Shown piece after piece: positions 62,501 through 64,000 of a DNA stretch of 64,000 bases. How positions within the stretch are numbered: position 1 is the first letter of the stretch; each line of letters begins with the position of its first letter. The notes beneath the pieces were generated by a model, which was not told the DNA's origin, made no database searches, and worked only from the letters and a program-made list of their open reading frames with translations. A program made the position numbers and the translations under genes. Source of the stretch: Monodelphis domestica (lineage: Eukaryota; Chordata; Mammalia; Didelphimorphia; Didelphidae); NCBI RefSeq assembly GCF_027887165.1, contig NC_077234.1:165009877-165073876 (forward strand), read 5' to 3'.

Positions 62501-63570
62501 CACGGGGACTAACCTTTCCAGCTCCAAAATTCAATTTTTCATTTTTCATTGAACATGGCTTATATTGTGGTTACTTTTCCACAAAAGTGCTACTCTAGTG
62601 CTTCCTTATGGCATGGAAGTGACTTTAGATTCTTGAAAATGCCAAAACAGTGTTAATTCTGGAAGGTTCTTCCCACCATGTTAAAAAAGTTTCAATTATA
62701 TATAAAAACAGACTAAGTTTATCATCTGGACTAGATTAGCTAGCAAAGGGCAGAGAGATTTCCCCCTACATTGGCTGCAAGATGAAAGATTTATCTGCTA
62801 CAGCAATTCATAAGCACCTTTCTTTGAGTCAGAAAAATTATATTCTGCAAGTAGTAGCATCCCCATTCACTATACAGATGAAGAAACTGAGGATTGGGGA
62901 GGTTAAGTGACCTGCCTTTGGCTATGTAGCTAAAACTGTAATAAGTAAAATTTGAACCCGTTTCCATCATTTTTGCCACTATGACATGTAATAACTTGTA
63001 TGTGCTTTGATGATTTGTCATTCTATTTGCTTTGTATCTTTCCTTGAACATTGTTTTGCAATTTTCTTCCTTCCTTCCTTCCTTCCTTCCTTCCTTCCTT
63101 CCTTCCTTCCTTCCTTCCTTCTTTCCTTCCTTCCTCCCTTCCTCCCTTCCTCCCTTCCTCCCTTCCTCCCTTCCTCCCTTCCTCCCTCCCTCCCTCCCTC
63201 CCTCTCTCCCTCCCTCCCTCCCTCCCCTCCTCCCTCCCTCCCTCCCTCCCTCCTACTTGGAGTCTATACTGTGTATTGGCTCCATGGCAGAAGAGTGGTA
63301 AGGGCTAGGCAATGGGGGTCAAGTGACTTGCCCAGGGTCACACAGCTGGGAAGTGTCTGAGGTCAGTTTTGAACCTAGGAGCTCCCATCTCTAGGCCTGA
63401 CTCTCAATCCACTGAGCCACCCAGCTGCCCCCTGCAATTTTCTTAATGTACTTTTGCTCCAAGCTACTTATATTTTATCTTTTCCCTCAGGAAGAAAAAC
63501 AAATTAGATGGGCCTCCAGATGGGACTATATTTTGGAATCCATGCCTCATACCCATATTCAGTGGTTTAG
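14835..63570 (+). CDS. TM9SF2: TM9SF2, exons 1-8 (5' half of the gene)
   Basis: TM9SF2 is a nonaspanin: a large lumenal domain followed by nine membrane helices, resident in Golgi and endosomes. The family is linked to sorting of membrane proteins, and TM9SF2 to glycosphingolipid and heparan sulfate synthesis. Eight exons join in frame to about 298 residues. The start MSPGLRPSS is followed by a leucine-rich signal peptide ending near GPGNS, then [12 protein letters not shown], typical of TM9 proteins. Later landmarks are [84 protein letters not shown] and [17 protein letters not shown]. Human TM9SF2 is about 663 residues, so the membrane part lies beyond the right edge. No stop or frameshift is seen. 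The paralogues TM9SF1, 3 and 4 fit much less well from memory. Confidence 0.97.
15420..15652 (+). mobile_element. MAR1-like SINE
   Basis: GGCCTGGAGTCAGGAGGATC, TCATCCTGGGCAAGGCACTT, TAGTATCTTTGCCAAGAAAA and a final AATTGAACAATG, near full length. A G-rich run (about 15606-15621) interrupts it. Confidence 0.75.
15655..15865 (-). repeat. MIR-type SINE
   Basis: Reversed MIR: CACCACAACCCTAGGAAGTA, CCCTATTTTACAATTGAGGA, GAGTCACACAATGCC and GAACTCAGGTCTTCCTGGTT. Confidence 0.75.
15897..16080 (+). repeat. Old hAT-like DNA transposon remnant
   Basis: TTCTTAAACC followed by ACTCTTTTGGCAGTCTGGTG and a TTTTTAAATGCATAAAATAA stretch. A second copy with the same order lies at 34172-34365 in the same orientation. 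Confidence 0.45.
16577..16813 (+). mobile_element. MAR1-like SINE
   Basis: CTAGGTGGCGCAGTAGATAA head, GACCTGAGTTCAAATTTGGC, GAGCTGGAGAAGGAAATGAC, TATTATCTTTGCCAGGGAAA and an AGCAACAACAATG tail. Confidence 0.85.
16815..18246. other. Intron 1 DNA without recognised features
   Basis: About 1.4 kb of AT-rich sequence with no repeat family, ORF or RNA gene that I can identify. Confidence 0.4.
18258..18352 (-). mobile_element. 5'-truncated tRNA-type SINE with intact target duplication
   Basis: Only the 3' half is present (CAAACCCTTACCTTTCATCT to GGCTAGGCAGTTGGGATCAA). The 11-base TCATTTGTTTT flanks it exactly at 18247-18257 and 18353-18363. Confidence 0.85.
18365..19364. other. Intron 1 DNA without recognised features
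   Basis: AT-rich, with no repeat family, ORF or RNA gene recognised. Confidence 0.4.
19365..19572 (-). repeat. MIR-type SINE
   Basis: Reversed MIR: CTATTTTACAGGTGAGAAAA, ACATGGCATAACTAGGCTTC and CAAATCCAGATCTTCCAAGT, ending in CAGTGCTCTTTCTA. Confidence 0.7.
20115..21230 (-). mobile_element. L1 3' half, diverged
   Basis: Minus-strand L1 3'UTR (CAAATAAACTGCTGCATATT) and ORF2 end (CAAAAAGAGCTGCTATAAAT, CAGCCCCTCCAACATTTATC). More ORF2 follows to TTCCTCTAATTTGTTTGC. Older than the copies at 3703 and 52145. Confidence 0.75.
21612..21795. repeat. Old hAT-like DNA transposon remnant
   Basis: AAGTGATGTCAAATTC at the left and GGGCAGGACTGTTTGACCC at the right resemble the ends of a mammalian hAT non-autonomous family (GTGTCAAA-type termini). 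The middle has ATTTTAATCTGATTTGGGAG. Confidence 0.45.
21831..21985 (-). mobile_element. tRNA-type SINE, partial
   Basis: T-run, CCTTACCTTAGAATCAATAT, GGTTAAGTGACTTGCCCAGG and CTGAGGCCAAATTTCC. The A-box end is missing. Confidence 0.75.
21990..22680. other. Intron 1 DNA without recognised features
   Basis: No repeat family, ORF or RNA gene recognised. Confidence 0.35.
22685..22850 (-). repeat. MIR fragment
   Basis: AACAGCAAGTAAGTCATAGA, then GTAGGACTTGAACTTAGGTA, fit a reversed MIR head. Confidence 0.55.
22949..23150 (-). mobile_element. tRNA-type SINE, diverged
   Basis: T-run, CTTACCTTCTGTTGTAGAAT, GGTCTGAGGTCAAATTTGAA and TACCTAGTTGTACCC. Confidence 0.8.
23512..23577. repeat. (TG)n microsatellite
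   Basis: About 66 bases of TG dinucleotide with one TATG interruption near the right end. Confidence 0.98.
23700..24610 (-). repeat. L3/CR1-type LINE, interrupted by a SINE
   Basis: Minus-strand coding remnant of an L3/CR1 LINE. CACTCAACCTGCAGTCCACT, GTGTGAAGTTGCTGATTTAA, TTATAAAAATTTTGAATG and AATTTACCTAACTATACTAT occur in the family's order. A MAR1-like SINE splits it at about 24275-24514. Confidence 0.65.
24275..24514 (-). mobile_element. MAR1-like SINE
   Basis: Minus-strand copy: TTGTTTGTTCATTCAGTTGT (tail side), TTTTCTTGGCAAAGATACTG, CCAGAGTCACACAGTTAAG and GAGCCACCTAGTTGCCTC. Confidence 0.8.
24790..24965 (-). repeat. MIR-type SINE
   Basis: GCAGATGAGAAAACTTAAGA, CGGGTCACATAGTTAAAAG and CAAACTCAGGTCTTCCAACT match a reversed MIR. 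Confidence 0.6.
24966..26300. other. Intron 1 DNA without recognised features
   Basis: No repeat family, RNA gene or credible ORF seen. Confidence 0.35.
26300..27165 (-). mobile_element. L1-like 5' end (5'UTR and start of body)
   Basis: Read on the minus strand it begins CAGAACCAAGATGGTAGTG at 27165, resembling the AGCCAAGATGG start of L1 5'UTRs. It continues through a GC-richer leader into AAACTGAAAG-type sequence near 26470. It lacks ORF2 and the 3' end, so it is a 5' fragment. The assignment rests on the first 20 bases and overall character. Confidence 0.45.
27720..27825. repeat. Ancient interspersed repeat
   Basis: CCAAGCACTGTGGTAAGCAT then CTGTCCTCAAGGAGCTTATA, a phrase shared with 54215-54310 (TACTCTTTAAGGAGCTTACA). 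Confidence 0.5.
28190..28505 (+). repeat. L3/CR1-type LINE fragment
   Basis: TTTAGCCTAGAGATGAGAAA, CTTCTATTTGGACCCAGAGG, TAGGCTCAATAGCTAGAAAA and CCCAAAGTGGAATGACTAGA are in L3/CR1 order. The region corresponds to that at 56630-56925 on the other strand. Confidence 0.7.
28510..30515. other. Intron 1 DNA, mostly unrecognised
   Basis: About 2 kb with only a short old repeat phrase near 29890-29980. No ORF or RNA gene supported. Confidence 0.35.
30517..30702 (-). mobile_element. tRNA-type SINE, diverged
   Basis: TTCCATCTTAGAATCAATAC, TTGGTTCCAAGGTATAAGGA, GGGTCATACAGCTAGGAAAT and GAACCTTGGACCTCCCATCT. Confidence 0.8.
31361..31889. repeat. 529-base palindromic (foldback) element
   Basis: Two arms of about 180 bases (31361-31543 and 31713-31889) are near-perfect reverse complements around a 169-base unpaired centre. 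The outer ends are TATGATTGAAAAT and ATTTTCAATCATA. Each arm holds CCCAAGAGTC-type, ACTTCCTGT (ETS-like) and TACATCAGAGAGGAGG-type blocks. The centre has an AATAAA and an AT-rich run. It may be a foldback DNA element with TA target, or an old LTR (TG at 31367, CA at 31662) followed by an inverted partial copy. Confidence 0.85.
31920..31995 (+). repeat. MIR fragment
   Basis: CATTTGACTCTGGACAAAGC and AGTCTCTCTAAGCTTC fit the core of a MIR, weakly. Confidence 0.4.
32875..33485 (+). mobile_element. 5'-truncated L1, sense to the gene
   Basis: ORF2 end (TTTTGTGGTAGCAAAGAACT, GACTGGAGAATGGCAAAATT) and 3'UTR ending in a T- and A-rich stretch near 33480. It is the only clear sense-strand L1 seen in the introns. 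A 63-base part of the 3'UTR is tandemly duplicated. Confidence 0.75.
33860..34064 (-). mobile_element. tRNA-type SINE, well preserved
   Basis: Full-length copy: TTCTGTCTTGGAGTCAATAC, CAAGTGACTTGCCCAGGGTC, AGATTTGAACCTAGGACCTC and GAGCCACCCAGCTGCCCCC. Low divergence suggests a young insertion. Confidence 0.9.
34172..34365 (+). repeat. Old hAT-like DNA transposon remnant
   Basis: Same family as 15897-16080: TTCTTAACTTTTTAGTATCA, CTTTGGCAGTTTGGTAAAGC and an end CATGAGCCCCAGGTCAACCC. Confidence 0.45.
34370..35400. other. Intron 1 DNA without recognised features
   Basis: Contains a 138-codon open frame at 34874-35290 with lysine-rich, low-complexity sequence. It resembles no family I know and is probably chance. 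Confidence 0.4.
35405..36240 (-). mobile_element. L1 3' end, old
   Basis: ACAAATAAGTGTGGTCAAAC (3'UTR), TGATTCTGCTCACTTCATTA, CAATAATTTGTTTAGCTATT and GGCTAGATCAGTTCACAACT are in minus-strand L1 order. Confidence 0.75.
36240..37270 (-). mobile_element. Second old L1 3' end, adjacent
   Basis: A further 3'UTR and ORF2 end begins beside the previous copy (GTTCTTGTCTATTTTGCATC, AGAGCTACTGTAAATATTC). A related L1 3'UTR piece is attached at 36970-37270. Confidence 0.6.
37545..37715 (+). repeat. MIR-type SINE
   Basis: TTATATGACCTTGGGCAAAT, TCCTCATCTGTGGAATAGAT and CTACTGTTACT fit a sense MIR. Confidence 0.7.
37716..39825. other. Intron 1 3' end, nothing recognised
   Basis: About 2.1 kb of AT-rich intron before exon 2 with no identified repeats or ORFs. 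Its lack of recognisable repeats is notable compared with the rest of intron 1. Confidence 0.4.
39826..39893 (+). CDS. TM9SF2: TM9SF2 coding exon 2
   Basis: Sixty-eight bases between a TTTTCAG acceptor and a GTAAGTG donor. It reads [22 protein letters not shown] and leaves two bases of an alanine codon completed by exon 3. The long upstream intron (24.8 kb) separates it from the CpG-island exon. Confidence 0.95.
41145..41238 (+). CDS. TM9SF2: TM9SF2 coding exon 3
   Basis: Ninety-four bases between a TCTTCCAG acceptor and a GTTTGT donor. It reads (A)[18 protein letters not shown] followed by [13 protein letters not shown] and ends in phase 0. The [13 protein letters not shown] segment is a hallmark of the lumenal domain of the TM9SF2/TM9SF4 branch. 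Confidence 0.95.
42005..42165 (-). repeat. MIR-type SINE
   Basis: CTCATTTTATAGAGAAAATG, TATGGTAAAGCTGGGGCTAG and ATGCTCTTTCC, a reversed and diverged MIR. Confidence 0.55.
42784..42987 (-). mobile_element. tRNA-type SINE with exact target duplication
   Basis: TAAACCCTTGCCTTCTGCCT, GGTTAAGTGACTTGCTCAGG, AGATTTGAACCTAGGACC and GAGCTACCCAGCTACCCC. CTGCTTATTTTA flanks it exactly (42772-42783, 42988-42999). It lies in intron 3, 400 bases before exon 4. Confidence 0.92.
43387..43514 (+). CDS. TM9SF2: TM9SF2 coding exon 4
   Basis: One hundred twenty-eight bases between a TAATACAG acceptor and a GTAAGA donor. It reads [18 protein letters not shown], then [15 protein letters not shown] and SMLLNYQHH, with a split tryptophan codon (TG|G). 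The cysteines fit the lumenal disulfide-rich region of the family. Confidence 0.95.
44160..44834 (-). CDS. L1-type ORF1 protein, 224 residues open
   Basis: RNA-binding chaperone of L1-lineage elements. The first half is a long coiled coil (residues about 15-125), including the doubled phrase [16 protein letters not shown]. It leads into the RRM-like core marked by [13 protein letters not shown] (about residues 133-146), then [23 protein letters not shown] and TPRNVIAKF. The frame ends at HSDTMEPQ. Recognisable C-terminal sequence ([13 protein letters not shown] on the same strand) continues further left in another frame with a stop, so the copy is not functional. Confidence 0.85.
   Translation of the reverse strand: MVTGSGELKIQLREAEDNWEKNLKTKIRHMETETLELKQENSILKAKINQLGDEAKEMKDEAKKMKDDLQRKSDQKETDDQKVRDEIQSLRTRIQQLETSDFRRQQDTIKQNQKNKENMKHLIQKTLDLKNRSRRDNLRIIGLPEDHDKRKSLDITLQEIIQENCPDILEQEGNVEIERIHRSPPALNLQLTTPRNVIAKFKNYQIKEKYYKLLRSHSDTMEPQ
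44977..45361 (-). mobile_element. 5'-truncated L1 3'UTR inserted in the HAL1-like element
   Basis: A 385-base insert with a T-run at its left edge (poly-A of the minus strand) and an AATATATTTTATTTGATCAT polyadenylation region. It contains a C-tract at 45051-45067. ATATTTACCCCTTCT lies exactly on both sides (44962-44976, 45362-45376). It belongs to a different, probably younger, L1 subfamily than 3703-4545. Confidence 0.9.
45479..45621 (-). repeat. Two 72-base tandem repeats in the element leader
   Basis: Two copies (45479-45550, 45551-45621) share CTGTGGGGGAGGGGTGTTGG, TTTCCCTGCCCTCTG and GCTTTGATGGGATTAAGTCC. They resemble the repeated promoter monomers of some L1 5'UTRs. Confidence 0.9.
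46204..46987 (+). pseudogene. RPE: RPE processed pseudogene with internal deletion
   Basis: Retrocopy of ribulose-5-phosphate 3-epimerase, a (beta/alpha)8-barrel enzyme of the pentose phosphate pathway. The start at 46264 reads [20 protein letters not shown] to [13 protein letters not shown]. It then jumps to [18 protein letters not shown] and runs to the stop at 46673-46675 ([12 protein letters not shown]). About 93 codons (human residues 45-137, with metal ligand His70) are missing, and the two parts lie in different frames. His35, Asp37 and the EVDGG aspartate remain. It has no introns, an A-run at 46975-46987 and a short 5'UTR with CAGCACCCACC before the ATG. The true 3' end may lie further right. 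Confidence 0.92.
46990..47860. other. Intron 4 DNA after the RPE copy
   Basis: May include more RPE 3'UTR (A-rich junction near 47020) but this cannot be told by eye. A C-run lies at about 47423-47438. No gene recognised. Confidence 0.3.
47865..48060 (-). repeat. MIR-type SINE
   Basis: CCTCATTTTACAACTGAGGA, AAACCAAAGCACAAAGCAG and GGAGTTCAGACATGGGTTC match a reversed MIR. Confidence 0.6.
48358..48425. repeat. (GAAT)n microsatellite
   Basis: About sixteen GAAT units following GATGTTTATT, as grows from the TGAATGAA end of an L2 LINE. Confidence 0.97.
48430..50110. other. Intron 4 DNA without recognised features
   Basis: AT-rich, with no repeat family or credible ORF identified. Confidence 0.35.
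50115..50305 (+). repeat. MIR/CORE-type SINE
   Basis: GGCCTTAGAGTCAGAGGACC, CTCAGTTTTCTCATTTATAA and a GAGGTTCCTTCTGGCT end. Confidence 0.65.
51078..51283 (-). mobile_element. tRNA-type SINE, diverged
   Basis: TTATCTTCTGTCTTAGAATC, AGTGACTTGCAAAGGGTCAC, AGATTTAAACCTAAGACTTC and CTGCCTAGTTGCCCC. ATGTAGGTTTT on the left and CTGTAGGATTTT on the right form a diverged duplication. Confidence 0.85.
51530..52121 (-). mobile_element. Old L1 3' end
   Basis: AACAAAGAATTGTAATCAAA (3'UTR), CTGATTCTGATAATTTCCC and CATTTAATGGACACCCAATT are in minus-strand L1 order. The next L1 inserted at its right side. Confidence 0.65.
52145..52884 (-). mobile_element. 5'-truncated L1 with a long target duplication
   Basis: 3'UTR and ORF2 end (TTTTTCCATGGTTGCATGAT, AAGTCCATTACATTGGATTG, CTTTGGGGTACAAACCCAAC, CAACTCCACCAGCAATGC). 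Flanks 52122-52144 and 52885-52907 are a 23-base duplication with one mismatch, containing GGATAATTTTTAAAAAT exactly. Confidence 0.92.
53415..53500 (+). repeat. MIR fragment
   Basis: GTAGCATGGTATAGTGCTAG and CCTGGTTTCAATTCCCACTT match the head of a sense MIR. Confidence 0.65.
53995..54490 (-). mobile_element. Old L1 3' end split by another old repeat
   Basis: ACAAATAAGTGTAGTCAAGC (3'UTR), then an unrelated old repeat at 54215-54310 (GGAGCTTACATTTTAATAGA), then TTCAGTTTACTTCACTTTGT and CCCAGTTGATTAG. Confidence 0.65.
54500..55070 (-). mobile_element. Another L1 3' end
   Basis: CACTCAGAGTCCATCAGTTC, ACTGTCCTCCTGATTCTGCT, CCATTCCCCAATTAATGTAT and TCTCTATAAATATTTTTGTA. It is most like the 3' end of the copy at 6650. 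Confidence 0.75.
55075..56625. other. Intron 4 DNA without recognised features
   Basis: About 1.5 kb, AT-rich. A 75-codon frame at 56311-56538 has no recognised homology. Confidence 0.35.
57060..57195 (+). repeat. L2-type LINE 3' end
   Basis: CATTGAGTGCAGGGGCTCTT, CATTGTGTTCCCAGCACTGA and a final GTAAATGTTTAATCACTGAC fit the L2 3'UTR. Confidence 0.65.
57553..57758 (-). mobile_element. tRNA-type SINE with exact target duplication
   Basis: TTCCGTCTTGGAATCAATAC, GGTTAAATGACTTGCTCAGG, AGATTTGAACCCAAGACTTC and GAGCTACCTAGCTGCCCCC. TATCCATATTCT flanks it exactly (57541-57552, 57759-57770). It sits 320 bases before exon 5. Confidence 0.93.
58080..58209 (+). CDS. TM9SF2: TM9SF2 coding exon 5
   Basis: One hundred thirty bases between a TATATAG acceptor and a GTAAGT donor. 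After completing the split tryptophan it reads [20 protein letters not shown] and [17 protein letters not shown], ending phase 0. It follows the 14.6-kb intron 4. Confidence 0.95.
58410..58586 (-). mobile_element. 5'-truncated tRNA-type SINE with exact target duplication
   Basis: TTGCATCTTAGAATCAATAC, TTGGTTCCAAGGCAAAAGAG, GAACCTAGGACCTCCCAT. TATGTTAACTTTA flanks it exactly (58397-58409, 58587-58599). The A-box end is missing. Confidence 0.92.
59315..59439 (+). CDS. TM9SF2: TM9SF2 coding exon 6
   Basis: One hundred twenty-five bases between a CCCACAG acceptor and a GTAATC donor. It reads [20 protein letters not shown], then [20 protein letters not shown] and K, leaving two bases of a serine codon. 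Confidence 0.95.
60280..60391 (+). CDS. TM9SF2: TM9SF2 coding exon 7
   Basis: One hundred twelve bases between a TTCTTACAG acceptor and a GTGAGT donor. It reads (S)[37 protein letters not shown] and ends phase 0. The DCSGPPMDI motif is characteristic of TM9SF2. Confidence 0.94.
60591..60794 (+). mobile_element. tRNA-type SINE, sense orientation
   Basis: GGTAGCTCAGTGGATTGAGA, GGTCCTAGGTTCAAATCTGA (B-box), GACCCTGGGCAAGTCACTTG, ATTGATTCCAAGACAGAAGG and an A-run. It is the only sense copy of this family that I found within the gene. Confidence 0.92.
60910..61866. mobile_element. Non-autonomous hAT transposon carrying a solo LTR
   Basis: Terminal inverted repeats CAGTGATGATGAACCTTTTA (left) and TAGGTTCACCGTCACTG (right). 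The 8-base flanks are GTCTAGTT (60902-60909) and ATCTAGTT (61867-61874), seven of eight matching, as expected for a hAT target duplication. The element proper is about 406 bases, G/C- and purine-rich, with no transposase ORF. Confidence 0.85.
60947..61493 (+). mobile_element. Solo LTR fossil (retrovirus-like, gamma-type 4-base target)
   Basis: A 547-base segment starting TGTGAATTTT and ending CCATTACA, flanked by the 4-base repeat GGAC (60943-60946, 61494-61497). It has an ATTAAA polyadenylation signal near 61369 followed by a GT-rich part, and a C/T-rich stretch before it. No internal retroviral genes are present. It inserted after the hAT element landed. Confidence 0.75.
62160..62460 (+). 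repeat. MIR-type SINE joined to a CORE/MAR1-type SINE
   Basis: First part: AGAAGACCTGGTTCTAATCT and TTTGCCAAATCTGAACCC. The second SINE starts near 62275: CCTGGAGTCAGGAAGACCTG, GCAAGTCACTTAATTCCTG. The boundary between the two is approximate. Confidence 0.6.
62870..62990 (-). repeat. MIR fragment
   Basis: GATGAAGAAACTGAGGATTG, GGTTAAGTGACCTGCCTTTG and AATTTGAACCCGTTTCCATC match a reversed MIR. Confidence 0.65.
63066..63254. repeat. (TTCC)n / (TCCC)n microsatellite grown from a SINE tail
   Basis: About 190 bases: TTCC units first (to about 63135), then CTTCCTCC and TCCC units. It occupies the place of the poly-A tail of the adjoining minus-strand SINE. Proline/serine/leucine/phenylalanine ORFs across it are translation of the repeat. 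Confidence 0.97.
63255..63432 (-). mobile_element. tRNA-type SINE 58 bases upstream of exon 8
   Basis: TTGGAGTCTATACTGTGTAT, GTCAAGTGACTTGCCCAGGG, TTTGAACCTAGGAGCTCCCA and GAGCCACCCAGCTGCCCCC. TGCAATTTTCTT flanks SINE plus microsatellite exactly (63057-63068, 63433-63444). Confidence 0.95.
63491..63570 (+). CDS. TM9SF2: TM9SF2 coding exon 8 (last in window)
   Basis: Eighty bases between a TTTCCCTCAG acceptor and a GTGAGA donor. It reads [20 protein letters not shown] and THIQWF plus two bases of the next codon. The first transmembrane helix of the TM9 domain should start in the next exon, outside the window. A SINE ends only 58 bases upstream of this exon. Confidence 0.95.
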
Positions 63571-64000
63571 GTGAGAGAACAGTTGTGTATCCTTATTTCT
63601 TGCTAGTTTCAGCCTTTGCTCGTGTCATTCTTTAATCCTATAATGTATTTCTTTTCCTCTTCTATTTCCCAATTTATGACTTTCCACTATTAAATTTGTT
63701 TTGTCTAATCTTCAAAACGCTTCCTTTATTGCAGATAGTCACTTCCTTTCTCTATTTTGTTCCCTCCTTTATACTTATGCAGGGATTTTTAACCTGGCAT
63801 CTAATTTCAGGTGTGTAGGGAGGGTAGGGGGAAGTCCTGTGGATTTGGTTTTTAAAAATATATTGATAATTGTACTTCAATATTAGTTTCCTTTGTAATC
63901 CTATATGTTTTGGTTTTTGCATTTTAAAACATTATTCTGGGAAGTGGTTGATAGGTTTGACTATACTAAAGGAGCCCATGACACCAAAAAAGATTTAAGA

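Noticed and set aside
63007-63360. Pro/Ser/Leu/Phe-rich open frames
   Set aside because: They are the translation of the TTCC/TCCC tract and the adjoining SINE.

Overview
This is a vertebrate nuclear window, almost certainly from a marsupial. Its repeats mix tRNA-derived SINEs that match the marsupial families, SINEs with an RTE-type ACAAC tail (MAR1-like), L1 copies and an ORF1-only HAL1-like element, over older MIR, L2 and L3/CR1 remnants. The species cannot be fixed from sequence alone. Family names are from memory, not from a database search.

The one clear functional gene is TM9SF2 (transmembrane 9 superfamily member 2) on the + strand. Exons 1-8 lie at 14835-14993, 39826-39893, 41145-41238, 43387-43514, 58080-58209, 59315-59439, 60280-60391 and 63491-63570. 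All have GT/AG borders and the reading frame stays open across every junction. Together they encode about 298 residues: the signal peptide and almost the whole lumenal N-terminal domain. The nine-helix membrane part lies beyond the right edge. Introns 1 (24.8 kb) and 4 (14.6 kb) hold most of the window. Exon 1 sits in a CpG island (about 14430-15130).

Layout: 1-14300 is intergenic, rich in L1 and SINE copies, with an isolated GC-rich, promoter-like patch at 5560-5945. 14430-15130 is the TM9SF2 promoter and exon 1. 15130-39825 is intron 1, which includes a long palindrome at 31361-31889. 39826-43514 carries exons 2-4. 43515-58079 is intron 4, with an ORF1-only LINE (about 43862-45900) that has a 5'-truncated L1 inserted in it, an RPE retro-pseudogene (46204-46987), and a nested L1 with a long target duplication (52122-52907). 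58080-63570 carries exons 5-8, with a hAT transposon that received a solo LTR (60910-61866) and a SINE with an expanded TTCC tail just upstream of exon 8.

Most intronic L1 copies and tRNA-type SINEs lie antisense to TM9SF2. I found no operon-like system, CRISPR array, tRNA or snRNA gene, or second intact protein-coding gene. Gene-free stretches not listed separately (for example 4813-5555, 11400-11880, 12146-12639, 19573-20110, 27830-28185, 39894-41144, 41239-42004, 58600-59314, 59440-60279) show only low-complexity or unrecognised AT-rich DNA.
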